A stretch of 64,000 nucleotides of DNA from Sodiomyces alkalinus F11 (lineage: Eukaryota > Ascomycota > Sordariomycetes > Glomerellales > Plectosphaerellaceae): contig NW_021167092.1 of assembly GCF_003711515.1 (NCBI RefSeq), positions 239,073 to 303,072 of the forward strand, given 5' to 3'. Made by a program: the position numbers and the translations under genes. A model generated the notes under the pieces. It was not told where the DNA came from. It did not search any database and was given only the letters and a program-made list of their open reading frames with translations. Shown piece after piece: positions 22,860 to 34,299 of this stretch. Each line of letters starts with the position of its first letter. Within the stretch, counting starts at the first letter, position 1.

Positions 22860-25800
22860 GAGATATCCGGTTTATTTAGTATAACGTCGATAAATAAGGC
22901 CCGGCGTAGGAGGCTATCCTAGAATAGGCTTTAGAAGCTTCGGCTAATATAGTCCTTATTTAGGAGCCCTCCTGCGTCTCGAAACCAGAAGGGTGGTATA
23001 TTCGAAACCACCCAGCCTTTTATACTATTACGCCTACGTCTCGAAAAACCTAGTTTTTTCCTATTAAGCCTAGGGTCCTTACGTATATAAGAAAGGGCTC
23101 GGGTATCGACTTTTCACACCGCGAAGACCTTCTAGGTAATATAGACGCGTAGCTTATAGAGGTCTATTATCTATAGACTTTCTATATCCTAAACGTCTAT
23201 ACTTAAATAGAGCAGGATCCCGAGATAATAGGTAGAGGGCCTATAAGGCCCCCAAGCCCTACCCCCTCTACCTCTTCGACTTCTTCTTCTTCTTTTCCTT
23301 CTTTTTAAGGCTTTAGAGGCCGACCCTAGACCGAAGATCGCGTGCTATAGGGCCTTTAGGTCCCTGAGCCGACCCTTATTAGAGGGGACTTTAACAGGAA
23401 CCACTAGCAGTGGAACGGGGTACTACGAATCAGGCTTCTATTAAGGCCTAAGCCTTAGTAGACTAGTTAAATAGCCTTAAGGCTACCTGTTTAGTGGACC
23501 CTAAAGAAGTTAACCTAAACGGGGGGACCTTTTTTAGGTCTAATCTTCGTTAAGAGTCGGTTATAGACCTAGTAATTTATACGCCCGGGTTCGATCGCCT
23601 CCGCTTTTATAAGTGGGAATATATCGAAAATACCCCCTCCCTATACCGCACTATCCTGATTTTAGCGTCTATTCTAGGTTCTAAAGGTCCTGAAGGCCCT
23701 ATAAATAGAGTCCTTCTACCGGCCTATACCTATAGGCTAGCGGACTAAGGTCTATTTACTAGTACCCTAAAGAACCTAGAGCCTAGCCTCGACTAGTAGC
23801 TATAATAGGCTATCGACGCCTCGGATTAGGACTTTATAGGTCGCTACCTATCGGATACTATTTCCCTAGATCTTAAGGCCTTTATACCTAACCTAGGGGT
23901 AGTAGAGCGTTCGAAACCGTGGTGGACCCTAAAGCTAAAAGCCCTGCGAAAATTAGCTAATAGGGCTTTTAGGGTTTTTAGAAAAGCTAAAAAGGGGGCC
24001 TTAGCTACCCGGCTAGCGGCTCTAGAAACCACCTAGAAAGAGGCTCGTAACGCCTATTACAGGGCAGTAAAAATAGTAAAAAAGGACTACTAGGAGGCCT
24101 TCCTAGCCTACGCCTAAGGCCCGGAGATTTTTAAGGTCTATAACTATACGAAAAGCGGCCTAAACACGAAGATCCTACCGATTTAAACGCCTATAAAGCA
24201 GAAAGCCTATACCTTCGACGAAAAATATAACGCCCTTCTTTAGACCCTTTTCTCCTCCGCCACCGACGCCCCTAAAGCCCCTATAGTTATAGGCCCTTTA
24301 GGGGGCCTAGACCCCTCTTCTGCCGCCACCGATGCCCCTAAAGCCCCTGTTTTTATAGGCCCTTCGGGGGGCCTAGGCCCCTCTAACCCTTTTAACGGCC
24401 CCTAAAGCCTGACTAGATTACGTAGTAAGGGCCTTAGAAGACTATAGGAGTGGCCTAGCCTTTAGGCTGCCGAACTATAACGCGCTATCTTTAGAGCTGC
24501 TAAGGAAAAAGCCCTAAGGCCTAATAGGATTAGCTTATAGCCGATCTAATAGGCCTATAAGGCTATTCCCGGACCCTTCTTAAAGGCTTACTTAGCTTTA
24601 TTTTTAGTAGGCCACTACCCTACCTACTAGAAAGAGGCCTTAGGAGTCGTTTTACTAAAACCGGGGAACAAGGACTATTCTAATCCTAAGTCTTATAGGA
24701 TTATTACCCTTCTAAACTGCTTAGATAAAGTCCTTAAGAGGGTTATAGCTACTAGGCTTAGCCTTTTAGCTAATACCCGCGACCACCTTCTACACCCTAG
24801 TTAGATAGGGGGTAGAAAATAACGATCCGTTATCGACACGGCCCTTCTTCTCCTCTACTTTATCGAAAGACAGCGTAAATCGCATTGAAATATCGTGGTT
24901 TCTACGCTATTTTTAGATATTAAAGGAGCCTGTAATTACGTCGCCCGCCCCTAGTTACTAAAGACCCTTTAAGAGCTCTAACTACCCTTAAGTCTAGTTA
25001 AATACGTAGCCTCCTTTACATAAAATAGGCGTATCTAACTAGCTTTCGAGGGTTAGGTTTAGCAGCCTACCCCCCTAAATATAGGAGTCATATAAGGCTC
25101 TCCGGTTTCCCCTATTCTTTTCCTACTTTATATTAGGAAAGTTATACCGGGGCCGGATTTTAAAGGACTTTAGTTATCCTATATAGACGATTTTTAGCTA
25201 TCTATAGCGTCTATGTTAGCTAAGAAAAACTATAAGATTCTAGAAAGAGCCGTAGCCTCCCTTTTCGAAGTAGCTAATAATAACTAAGTCCTTTTCGACC
25301 CGGATAAAATAAAGCTTATTCACTTTTACCGAAAGCGCTCTATAGAAGACGCCCCGGCTACTATAGGGGGGCACCTAGTTAAACCTACGCTAGGTGCTAT
25401 TAGGTGGCTAGGGGTCTGGTTTACCCCTAAGCTATGTTTTAAACCCCACGTCAAAAAACGCCTAAATTCTGCTTTAGGCGCCCTAAACAGGCTTTATAGG
25501 CTAGCTAGCTCGTAGAGGGGCCTTTCTTTTAAGGCCCTACGGCAGCTATATATAGCCTGTATAGCCTCGCTAGCTGACTTTAGCTTATAGCTATAGTAGG
25601 ACCCTAAATCACCGAGAAAGCACCTAGTCGACCGTCTAGAACGCCTATAGTACGGCGCTCTAGTCAGGGCTTTAGGGGCTTTTAGGGGGGCCCCTTTACG
25701 GCCTCTAGAACTAAATGCAGCAGTCCCCCCGGCGTTGGTTAGGTTAATTAGGTCTAATAGGCTTTACGCCTTTAGGTCCTTAAAGTTCTTACCGAACCAC

Positions 25801-27036
25801 CCTATTAAACGCCAGCTTCTAGGGGAATCAGGGGAAGCCCTCGCCCGCCTATAAGACCTACAGCCTACTACATAGCTCTATAGACTAGGCCTAGAATTAA
25901 CTGCTTTAGTAGGGTAGTCCTGGGAAATAGAGGGCCCTATAGCTAGGTAGGAGGCCCCTTAGGCCTCCGAGTCTATAGTAGACCTTAGACCCTTTTTCCC
26001 TTTAAAGAAATAGCCTATAACCGTAAAAGGTCCTGACTCCGGCTCCTAAGACCTAAAGATAGCCTACCTCGAAGCCCCTAAGGATATATAATAATCCTTA
26101 GGCGACTAGGCCTCTATATTCTACACGGACGGCTCCCTAGGCCACCCCATAAGGCCTCCTACAGGACGTCTATAGGCTATAGCCACTATAATATAGTGGG
26201 CTAATACCTATAGGCCCTATAAAGCTATAGGCTTTAACCTAAGGACCTCTGCTAAAGTCGTAGACGCCGAATTATACGCTATTCTTTAGGCCATCGATAC
26301 TGCCCTATAGTTACCTAAGGTACTAGAGTGCTATATGTTTAGCGATTTATAAGCCGCTATTCAGAAGCTTTAGCGAGCCTCGTAATAGGCTATAGAGGCT
26401 AAAACCCTTATTTCACGCCTTAAATAATAGGGCACTTCGGTCTTTATATAATAGTGCCCTTCGTATATAGAGATAGAAGGGAATAAACTAGCGGATAAGG
26501 TAGCAAAATAGGTATTAGACCCTAAAAAAGCTACTAAATCCGTTAGATTAGTTACCCTTAGTTACTTAAAACGCCGGGTTAATAAGACCTTAATTCGAGA
26601 CTGGAAGGCTTTATAGAATAAGGAAGAAGAGGAGGAAAATAGAGATAAATCGGTGCGTTTAGGCCACCTATATAGGCGCCTAATCCAAGATAACCTCCGT
26701 TTTTCCCAAAAACCACTGCCGATATAGGGCCCTAGGTAGGTAAAGTCGGCTTTTATTTAGTTAAAAATCGGCTTCGGATACCTAAAATCCCACTAAAAAA
26801 GGGCCCGAAACTACGCTAACGACCGCTATTCCTGTCCCGGCTCCCCTATATAGGATATAGCCCACCTTATCCTTTCCTGCCCTTTTTATAAAAACGAACG
26901 AAAAGCCCTACGGGAAGCCCTAGCAGGCCTACCGCTATCTCTGCCGCTATTATTCGGTACTAAAAGAGGTATACAGGCCTTAGAGGCCTATCTTTTAGCT
27001 ACTAAAATAGCCTCGGCGGAGTGGTATAGGGCGTAA
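22860..27036 (+). pseudogene. LINE X1 ORF2 (endonuclease, RT, RNase H, zinc finger)
   Basis: Endonuclease about 22880-23640, ending in the block ESVIDLVIYTPGFDRLRF near 23560. RT about 24520-25330: GVVLLKPGNKDYSNPKSYR, LDIKGACNYV, GSPVSPILFLLY near 25095-25130 and an intact catalytic box SYIDDF near 25178. RNase H: FYTDGSLG at 26119, DAELYAI near 26265, FSDL near 26340, EGNKLADKVAK near 26480. C-terminal finger near 26830-26890 (SCPGSPI.DIAHLILSCPFYKNE), with Cys partly intact. The product would carry out target-primed reverse transcription. It carries many stops and at least one frame change near 23370. The stop after EWYRA near 27035 is probably the true end. Confidence 0.9.
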
Positions 27037-27245
27037 ACCTCGGATCCTACGGTCTAGTTTTCTATTTTGGTTTTTTTTAACCTGCTTTTCGGTATATTAG
27101 GCAGACTATTACGGAGGATTTCCTTTATGTATTACTACTCCACTCCTTATTATAGTTTATTCTAGCCTTTAGCCTATAGGGCAAAAGGCGCCGCGCTATA
27201 GCTTTAGGGCTATATACGCGAAGTGAATAAAAAAAGAAATATTTA

Positions 27246-27390
27246 GTGAATACCGGGGAATCCCCCGGGTTCCTGTATATAGGAGCCGAGGATTCTTCGG
27301 GGTTTACCCGTAGAATACATATGTCCCGGGGGCGCGCCCCCTTAGCTTAAAGAAGATATCTTTATTATACCTTATTTACTATAGTAAAGG
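27246..27390. other. Short interval between LINE X1 and element C
   Basis: Contains two G/C-rich palindromic stretches (ggggaatccccc near 27254 and cccgggggcgcgccccc near 27325). It ends with AAAGG, the target duplication of element C. No coding sequence seen. Confidence 0.5.
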
Positions 27391-27614
27391 TATAAGGAAC
27401 GGAGTGGCACTATGGATTAGCACTATATAGGATCGGAGATACGCTTAGATCGCCGAGTACTCGGCGAGACTAAATTACTATATTAGTATAGAGGGGGAAA
27501 AGTCTCCTTTTTCCTCCTTATGTTAAAGTCTATATAATATATACCGGTAAAGTCCGAATAATACTATCCGTTATAGTATATCTTTTCCCTGGTATTATAG
27601 CCTATTCCTTAATA
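27391..27614 (+). repeat. 5' LTR of element C
   Basis: Starts tataaggaacgg, ends cttaata; 224 bp. Differences from the 3' copy are mostly C/T and G/A. Confidence 0.92.
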
Positions 27615-27639
27615 AATTCTTTAACTTCTATACCTATAA

Positions 27640-28920
27640 GGTTACCGGGCCGAAGATACTACTAAAGCGGACTTTACGAAGTACTGCTAACGCCGAGCGG
27701 GCGAATATAGGCGTATAATGAGAAGAGCCTATTCGAGGCACCGAAGAGTATTAGGACTAATAGGATAATAATAACGATACGGCCTTATCTTTATCCCTTA
27801 GTTCGGTGCGAACGCGGACGTTATCCGTGGATAGTCGTCCACGGAGGCTTAATATTAAGCGGGCGAGGAGCGCTAAGCGGTCGGCGAGCTACGCGTCCTC
27901 CGACTATATAGGGGAATTATCCCCGATAACTACTAAGAACCTATTTACTCTACTAGCGTATTAGGTATAATAGTAGTAAGAGTTTAACTAGTAGATATAA
28001 AGGCAGAATAAAGCTATCCTGTAAAGGCTTATTAAATATCCGGCTATAAAGCGCGAATACGAGAAGCTACCGGTCTATAACTATAAGACTCTAGGAGAGA
28101 ACGCGACCGTTACTAAGATTAACGACTAGGTATCCGCGGTTAAGGCCGGGAACCGTTTTCGGGTAAAGACCCCTATACTCTAGCTAATTAAATAGGCTTT
28201 AACTAAGCTAGAACGCTCCTACTAGATATCGAGGCGGAGCTATAAACGAAAGCTCTTATCGCCTATATAGGACGGTTTTAAGGTGTTTATTCGGCGAGAA
28301 TACCTATCCCGCGACCTTTAGCACTTTTATTACCGGGAGGAGCTATATAAGTTATATATTATCGGCGAGATAACGCTGATAAAGTTATTCGAATAATTGG
28401 ATAATTACTATCGCCTATTAGGGTAAAAGATATATAGTAGCGAAAAGCGTGCGTACGACTACTTTTAATAACTACCTATATAGTTCCGCGATAAGCTTCG
28501 CGAATAACGGGTTAAGCTTAAAAAGGCTTACACGGTAGTATCGGAGGCGTAATTACTTTAGGAGATATACTCCCCGAATAATAGGTCCGATAGCCGGAAG
28601 AGGTAGTACTCTTATTATTAGAAGGATAACCTATTATAGAGGGGACGGTATTTATCTGCTAAATAGTCGGAAAGCACCTCGAAAGGGTAATAATAAGCGA
28701 CGAAATCTTTATCGTCGATACCCACGCCTAGCGTCTAGAAGACCTCTAGGTTAGATAAACCCTTTAATAGGGAGTGCTATAACTATAGTACAAAGGGATA
28801 CCGGTCTAAGGACTATTATAGTAAAGACTATAAAGATAGCGGTAAGGGCTTAGCGAAGAAAAGCGCTAATATAAGTAATATTTAGGTCTAGGGGGATTCG
28901 GCCCTTAATAACGATATACA
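27640..28920 (+). pseudogene. Element C gag
   Basis: Plus-strand capsid-like sequence is followed by a nucleocapsid knuckle at 28775-28816 read as CYNYSTKGYRSKDY. The first Cys (TGC) is intact; the other two Cys and the His are Tyr, the same RIP footprint as in A and E. Upstream, arginine/glutamate-rich blocks lie near 28200-28560. No start can be fixed. Confidence 0.75.
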
Positions 28921-29019
28921 GATTACTAAAATCCTTAGTAGCCCGGGAAACGGATTAGCGTAATATAGGGGGTAAGTATTATATCCGTAGAAGCCCCGAA
29001 ATAGGTCCTAGTCGGTAAA

Positions 29020-29995
29020 GTCGTGTAAGGAGTAGCGTATATTATCCGAGAAGGGCGCGAGGTTAAGCTTACCGTTAACCTCGATACGGGTATATAAATC
29101 GATATTATTAGCCTAACGCTAGTAGAACGGTTAAAGTTATAGCCGTTAGGCGGCATCTAGGCCCTAGCTTTAGAAGGCTTTAATAGCCGAGCGGCGAGTA
29201 ATCGCGGAGTATACGGCTTAGCTTTCTATTTAGTAGACTCTAAGGGGAGGCCCTAACTCTTAAAGAGAGTATTTATTTACACGGACTAGCTAAAAGGGTT
29301 AGGTCACTTACTATTATCGAATAATAGTATAGGTTAGGAGAGTATCCTAATAGATACGGCTAGCCGAATATTCGGCTTTAGATTACTCTTTATCGGGAAC
29401 CCGAGGCCTAGGCCCGGGAGGTAATAAAGTAAAGGGCGAAGGCGTACATTATATATATCACGGTAGCCACCGCTATCACGGGTAGCGCCCCGGATAAAAT
29501 AATCCTATTAGTGGATAACGATAAATTATAGCCTAAAGGCGTGCGTTTACCTTTTAGTCTATAATAGTTCGAAGATATATGTTCGGAAGAAGTAGCGAAA
29601 GAACCACCTCTATTAGAGGACGTAGAATATTCTATTAACCTATAAAAGGGGAAGGAGCCTCTGTTTAGGCCTTTATACCCGCTATTATCTATATAGCTCG
29701 AGGAGCTAAAAAAGTATATCGTCGAAGGTATAGCGAGTAGTCGTAGTTAGAAATCGATTAGCCTAGTAGGGTTATTAGTCCTATTCGTGCCGAAAAAGGA
29801 TAATAGCCTCCGCCTATATATTAACTATTATAGGCTAAACGCCGTCACGATTAAGAACCGGTACCTACTCCAATCTTATATAGCGGAATAGTATATAAGG
29901 TGAAAATATAAGCTATATATATAGAGAGAAACGCTAAAAGGCGACTATAAAATAAACTAATTCCTAGCTATATAGGTATAGCGCCTTATAGCCGC
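29020..29995 (+). pseudogene. Element C truncated pol (protease and RT start)
   Basis: Protease near 29065-29150: EVKLTVNLDTGI followed by IDIISLTLVERLKL, with the active-site DTG intact. Near 29760-29880 the front of RT is readable: VGLLVLFVPKKDNSLRLYIN then YYRLNAVTIKNRYLL. After about 29990 the sense reading stops. The catalytic YxDD box, RNase H and integrase do not follow. Confidence 0.8.
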
Positions 29996-29999
29996 TGAT

Positions 30000-31100
30000 A
30001 CCCCATCTCTTAATTATTAAAGCCCTTAAAGGAGTCGTTATCGCTACTAACGACGATAACCTCCTCCGAGAGATCGATACTCTTAGCCGAGTAAACGGTA
30101 TTAGCTATCTTAATATCGTCCTTAGACTTATCGGCCTACGCGACTTACGGCGATTATTCGGCAGTACTAATATTACTAAAACTAGTAGCGTTACTAGCGC
30201 TACTAGCGGTATTAGCGGTGGGCGAGGCGATAAGAGGGGCGATAGGGGAGGTAATACTAGCGGTAGGGGAGGCGGCGCTAATAGCTATAAACGGCGACTA
30301 CTCGACGATACCGTCCTCATTATCCGATAGGATATAAACTTAGGGCTTATAGGCGGCGGTATAGCGGCCGGTAAAGGTAGCGGATATAAGGGGGTAGCGG
30401 AGTTCGTGAATACGAGTAAGGGTATCGGCTAGACCCTATAAATAAAGGAATAAAGTTATACTATATTAGTTACGGCCGGCGGCTTAAGCCGCACACTTAT
30501 CGGGATACTCCTTAATATCCGCGCCCCGGAGCTCGCGGATAGCACACTATAGTATAATAAAAGTAATAAGGCTATAGTCCTTAGGGGGCGTAACTATTCC
30601 TATAAGAGAATAGGCCTTATTAGCCTAGAGGTTATCGACCTGGAAGAGGTTAGCGTAAGTTAAGCGAATAGCGAATAATAGGTATAAACCCGTATTATTA
30701 GGTCGATAATTAAAAGAGACCGAATCAATAATAGTTTATCGAGTATAAGGCGGTTAGTATTAACGGCGGCGGGGGGATACCCGGCCTTATCTAAAGCCTT
30801 ACGGAACCACTTATACGCGGCCTAAAGCCGTAAATAAAAATAACGCCGACTAATCGGCGTTAAATCCTTATTAACCTCCTTCTAGAGGACCGTGGTGGTA
30901 ATATTCTAAATAGTCTAGGTAGCACCTAGGAGACTATCCGGGATCTAGACGCGTTAGGAGCCGAACGTTCGGCGAGGGTAAGGATAAACTTATAGATATA
31001 CCCGCCTAGTGCAAACGAAAATAAATAAAGCACCTATATACGTTAGAGTTAGAGTAGTTAATATAATCCACGTAAATATTAATAGCTAGGGAAGCTATAT
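30000..31100 (-). pseudogene. Element C antisense coding-like region
   Basis: Opposite-strand frames with few stops, for example LTPISRRYFYLRL.AAYKWF then KALDKAGYPPAAVNTNRLIL near 30860-30740, and a Ser/Ala/Pro-rich low-complexity part near 30260-30170. It occupies the same place as the antisense frames of A, B and E (between pol and 3' LTR) but I see no shared sequence, and the right frame is less certain. Not recognised. Confidence 0.45.
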
Positions 31101-31785
31101 AACGACTATAAGGCGGATTATTAGAGTAGCTCTCTAGCCACCTATTATTAGTATCATATAGTATATAACGTAACTCTTAGGCGATGCCGAGTAGGAGTGA
31201 TATATTAGCGAATATTCGATATTAGATAAGAATAAGATAAGAATATAGATATAGTTATAAATATATAGTGAATTAAAACGTAATATAAAGAATAAAGATT
31301 ACGTGAGGAACAGAAAGAAGAGAAGAATAACTACGGGGGAGCTATAAGAACTTTTATTTACGAGGCGAACGGTCGCTTTACTTACGAATCCGGCTAAAGA
31401 AGGAGTAAGTATAAAGAATAGTAAGAATAAATGTAATAATACTATACACCACAATAATAAAGGAAGGTATAACGATAAGCGCGATATTATTAAACGCGGC
31501 GAGTAATCGCCGGCTATCACGCGGGACGCTAGAAAAGGACTACTAATTAATAAGCGAGTCGGCTATATAATTACCGCTAACGGTTTACCGATTACCTAAC
31601 GATACGTGGAAAGAAGTCGTGATATTTAGAAAGAGGCACGTAGCCTTACCGGTACCGACTAATTATAAGCGCCGACCGGACGGCGGAGTTCGTATAAGGC
31701 TAGAGTTATATATACGTTCTGCCCGGTAAGGAGGGGGATAGAACGGAACGGGCCTAAGGGACTAGCCCTGTTAGAGAGGGGGTCG
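31101..31785 (+). other. Element C, region before the 3' LTR
   Basis: About 680 bp with no clear gene. A 73-codon minus-strand opening at 31299-31520 codes a hydrophobic Leu/Ile-rich peptide with no support from other copies. Purine-rich gttagagagggggtcg directly before 31786 is the likely polypurine tract. Confidence 0.5.
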
Positions 31786-32009
31786 TATAAGGAACGGAGT
31801 AGCACTATAGATTAGCACTATATAGGATCGGAGATACGCTTAGATCGCTGAGTACTCGGCGAGACTAAATTACTATATTAGTGTAGAGGGGGAAAAGTCT
31901 TCTTTTTCCTCCTTAAGTTAAAGTCTATATAAAATGTAACGGTAAAGTCCGAATAATACTATCCGTTATAGTGTATCTTTTCCCTGGCATTATAGCCTAT
32001 TCATTAACA
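31786..32009 (+). repeat. 3' LTR of element C
   Basis: 224 bp, pairs with 27391-27614; ends cattaaca (5' copy cttaata). AAAGG follows immediately. Confidence 0.92.
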
Positions 32010-32032
32010 AAAGGTCACCCTTTAAATCCTGT

Positions 32033-32127
32033 ATTCCCTAGGTCCGATAGTACTAGCTAGCCAGAGTCGTGCCCGGATAGGGTATATTAAATCCTAGATC
32101 CTTCTAGGTCCAATAGTACTGGCTGGC
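32033..32127. repeat. Direct repeat of about 25 bp, two copies
   Basis: ctaggtcc(g/a)atagtactagc(t/g)gccag-type sequence occurs at about 32038-32062 and again at about 32105-32128, 67 bp apart, in the lightly mutated block right of element C. Confidence 0.7.
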
Positions 32128-32159
32128 CAGGGATTTGCCTAGTCAGGGCCTATTAGTAA

Positions 32160-32640
32160 ACCACGATAGTCTATCGCTTCGCCGGTTCTTCCGCTTAATA
32201 GGCTATCTAGCCGTGCGAGGATATTATACCGTGGAGAACCCGGGCGTGGTACTATAGCCTTCCACGGTATTATCCGGAAGTCTAAGAGATATTTAGGGTC
32301 CTAGTCGGGAATGTCGGATATAGCGGTATATATACTATAGCCTGTAGACGGAGGGTGGCCTTAGTGTATTTATCGATCACAGTTAAAGGCGAGTCTGCTA
32401 TAGGGAGGATAAGCCGAGGGGGCCTTAGGTAGTCCGATAATAAAATCTATAGCTCGGGATTAGGCTATTTCTTATACATTACGGCGGAGGCTAGGGTATA
32501 CCCCCTAAGCCTTAGGATACGTGGCCTTGGGTATGGATACTGGTTCTACGCTTTTCCTTTTAGGGTTATTACGCTGCTAGCCTCGAGTATTCTTGGCACG
32601 TTTAGCCGTTTTAGTTAGCGAGCCCGTGTTAGGAGGAAGA
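32160..32640 (-). pseudogene. Gypsy integrase fragment (element D)
   Basis: On the minus strand: NTGSLTKTAKRAKNTRG (former zinc-binding spacer), then SRAIDFIIGLPKAPSA near 32440-32395, CDR.IH.GHPPSTGYSIYTA and DPKYLLDFR near 32290, and after a one-base shift STTPGFST followed by YPRTAR near 32235. These match the gypsy integrase core (DFI-GLP, TDKFTKA, SDRDPKF, STAYHPQTDGQ). It keeps many CA and TG and is much less mutated than its neighbours. Neither RT nor LTRs are attached; element C lies on one side and a minisatellite on the other. Confidence 0.7.
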
Positions 32641-32689
32641 CGTTCTCCGTGAACTACGGGTAAACGGAAGATTACGGTCAGGGGAGGTC

Positions 32690-33355
32690 GACTCCTTTTA
32701 TATTTAGCGGGAAAAAAGTGAGAGGGAATTATTAGGTGGCTTAATGCTATAGTAACAAAAGGGGGGGAAATTATTAAGTGGCTCGGTACTACGGTAAAGC
32801 TGGTATATAGGATAGTATAGTCGCTATCCTGCGTCTTTCGTGATTATTACGACGGTTATTATTAGTGTAGGTTAGTATAGTCGCTATCCTATACCCGACT
32901 AGCGATTATTAGGAAGATTAGTATTATATTAGAGCTAGGGGTCTATAGTGGGTGCTGGTATAGGTTAGTATAGGCATTATTCCTACGCTTAACTAGCGAC
33001 TATGGATGCCTTAGTGTACTCTATGCCTGGACCTAGTAAAGGGGAGGCGATTATTAGGTTAGTGCCTCGTAGTTCTATCAGGACTTTAGTTTTATAGAGG
33101 ATACTAGTATAGAGAATAGTATAGGCGCTATTCTTCGCCCTTAGCGATTGTTAAGAACGGTTAGTATTAGTGTAGGTTAGTAAGATTGCTACCCTACGCC
33201 GATTAGCGATTATTAGGAAGGTTATCGCGGTATTAAAGCTCGAGTTCCACGGCTAGTATAGGTTAGTATAGGCGCTATTCCTACGTTTAATAGTGGTTTC
33301 TTTTATTACTCTACCCCTAAACCTATTAAAGGGGAGGCGTTTTCGCCTAGCGCGA
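32690..33355. repeat. Minisatellite: 304-bp tandem duplication with inner 60-90 bp repeats
   Basis: The core aggttagtatagnygctatcct, usually followed by tagcgattattaggaagg, recurs at about 32809, 32869, 32962, 33113, 33174 and 33259. The spacing 60/93 in the first set is repeated as 61/85 in the second, and the trailing block cta(g/t)taaaggggaggcg occurs at about 33035 and 33336. So a unit of about 304 bp is present twice. A smaller duplication, ggnaattattarrtggct, is at about 32723 and 32767. No coding sequence. Confidence 0.8.
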
Positions 33356-33425
33356 GCGGTCGTATTCGCTAGTATACTATATACCTATATAATCTTAGTA
33401 TACATCCTTCTTATTAGTCACGTGT

Positions 33426-34245
33426 GGGGACCTACGTTTTACGCGCAAACGCTCTAAACCACTCGAGACCTATATTAGTCGATAGCTCTTTTCAAGCTCT
33501 ATACGCCTGTCTATAGCCCTATATCGCGCAGGCGCTAATTTAGGCGTATTATAAGTGCGAAAATACCTGGAAACGGCTCTACGGCTCCCCCGTGTACGGG
33601 GGAAAAGTCTAACGTGGCCCGTGCGCCCACGCTAACAAAGCAGCAGGCCTAGCCGCGCAGAGTCGCACCCCCGACCTCCACCTAACTATAACGCCACAAA
33701 CAATAACCCACTAGCCATAACGCTAGCCACAACAACGCCCCTAACGCCCCGAACGGCCCTAACACCCCTAACGCCCCCTAACGCTCCTAAGGCCCCTATA
33801 ACTATAGAGGGCCTAGGGGAGGTTAATATAGGTAATACCTCTAATATAGAAGATTTAACCCTCGCTACGCCTCTAAATTCGAAAAGGCACCTTAGCCCTT
33901 CTATACTAACCCCTAGACGTTTTTCTAGGACCCGAATCGAATCCCCCTCTGACTCGGAAGCCGAAGGCCCTTTCGAAACGCCCTCTAGGGCCCCCCCTAC
34001 TAAAAGAACCGAGCCTTTTAGGCTCTAAATAGGCTAAGAGGGCGCCTGAAATAGCTAAAGCCCCTAGAGAAACCTCGGCTAAGCTCTAGAAGTCGACTAG
34101 TTCGGCTAATAAGGCATAGGCTAAGGAACTACTTTAATAGGCTCTTTAGCTACTTTAATAGGCCTATACCTTTGACCCTGCCCCCTATATTAAAACCCTA
34201 TCCGAAGGGCTTAAACCTACTATTAACGGAGTACTAGAACCGCCT
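33426..34245 (+). pseudogene. LINE X2 leader and N-terminal part of ORF1
   Basis: 5' leader (to about 33700) followed by the Pro-rich beginning of ORF1. Short blocks such as FSRTRIESPSDSEAEGPFET (about 33915-33975) are shared with X1, which reads FSRTRTEPPSDSEAEGLFET at 21520. It stops at the insertion site of L1. Confidence 0.75.
34225..34240. repeat. Target site duplication of LINE L1, left copy
   Basis: aacggagtactagaac; partner at 48506-48521 reads aacggagtaatagaag. Length of about 15 bp and loose similarity fit LINE insertion. X1 has the related undisrupted sequence near 21819. Confidence 0.7.
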
Positions 34246-34299
34246 CCCTCCCGCGATACTATCGTAGCGATACCGTAATACCGGCGCTACGGTGTAGCC

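Larger units (their letters stand above)
21027..27245 (+). mobile_element. LINE X1, Tad-like non-LTR retrotransposon
   Basis: A full-length copy of about 6.2 kb with 5' leader, ORF1 with zinc knuckles, ORF2 with endonuclease, RT, RNase H and a C-terminal finger, ending in an A-rich tail (gaataaaaaaagaaat). The 5' end is fixed by comparison with X2, where ggggaccyacgttttacgcg also begins the shared sequence (33426). This family keeps clearly more CA/TG than the gypsy elements, so many catalytic motifs can be read directly. No target duplication was found by eye. Confidence 0.9.
27386..32014 (+). mobile_element. Ty3/gypsy element C, pol-deleted derivative
   Basis: LTRs of exactly 224 bp at 27391-27614 and 31786-32009, flanked by a perfect 5-bp duplication AAAGG (27386-27390 and 32010-32014). 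The total length is 4619 bp. It holds gag with a zinc knuckle, protease and the first part of RT, then passes directly into the opposite-strand region that normally follows integrase. RT catalytic core, RNase H, integrase and any chromodomain are missing. The intact ends and duplication show that it inserted as a unit, so the deletion either happened before transposition (a non-autonomous element moved by a relative) or afterwards inside the copy. Confidence 0.9.

Noticed and set aside
23844..24032. 62-codon minus-strand opening
   Set aside because: Antisense shadow of LINE X1 ORF2, whose sense frame is clearly recognisable here (RFRKAKKG-like basic block).
28935..29156. 73-codon minus-strand opening
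   Set aside because: Antisense to the protease remnant of element C, where the sense frame has an intact DTG.
31299..31520. 73-codon minus-strand opening coding a hydrophobic peptide
   Set aside because: Leu/Ile/Phe-rich composition follows from T-rich DNA; I see no signal or partner copy, so it is not listed as a gene.
32690..33355. CRISPR-like array
   Set aside because: Repeats are long, degenerate and unevenly spaced with a higher-order 304-bp period; no uniform spacers, and the context is eukaryotic.
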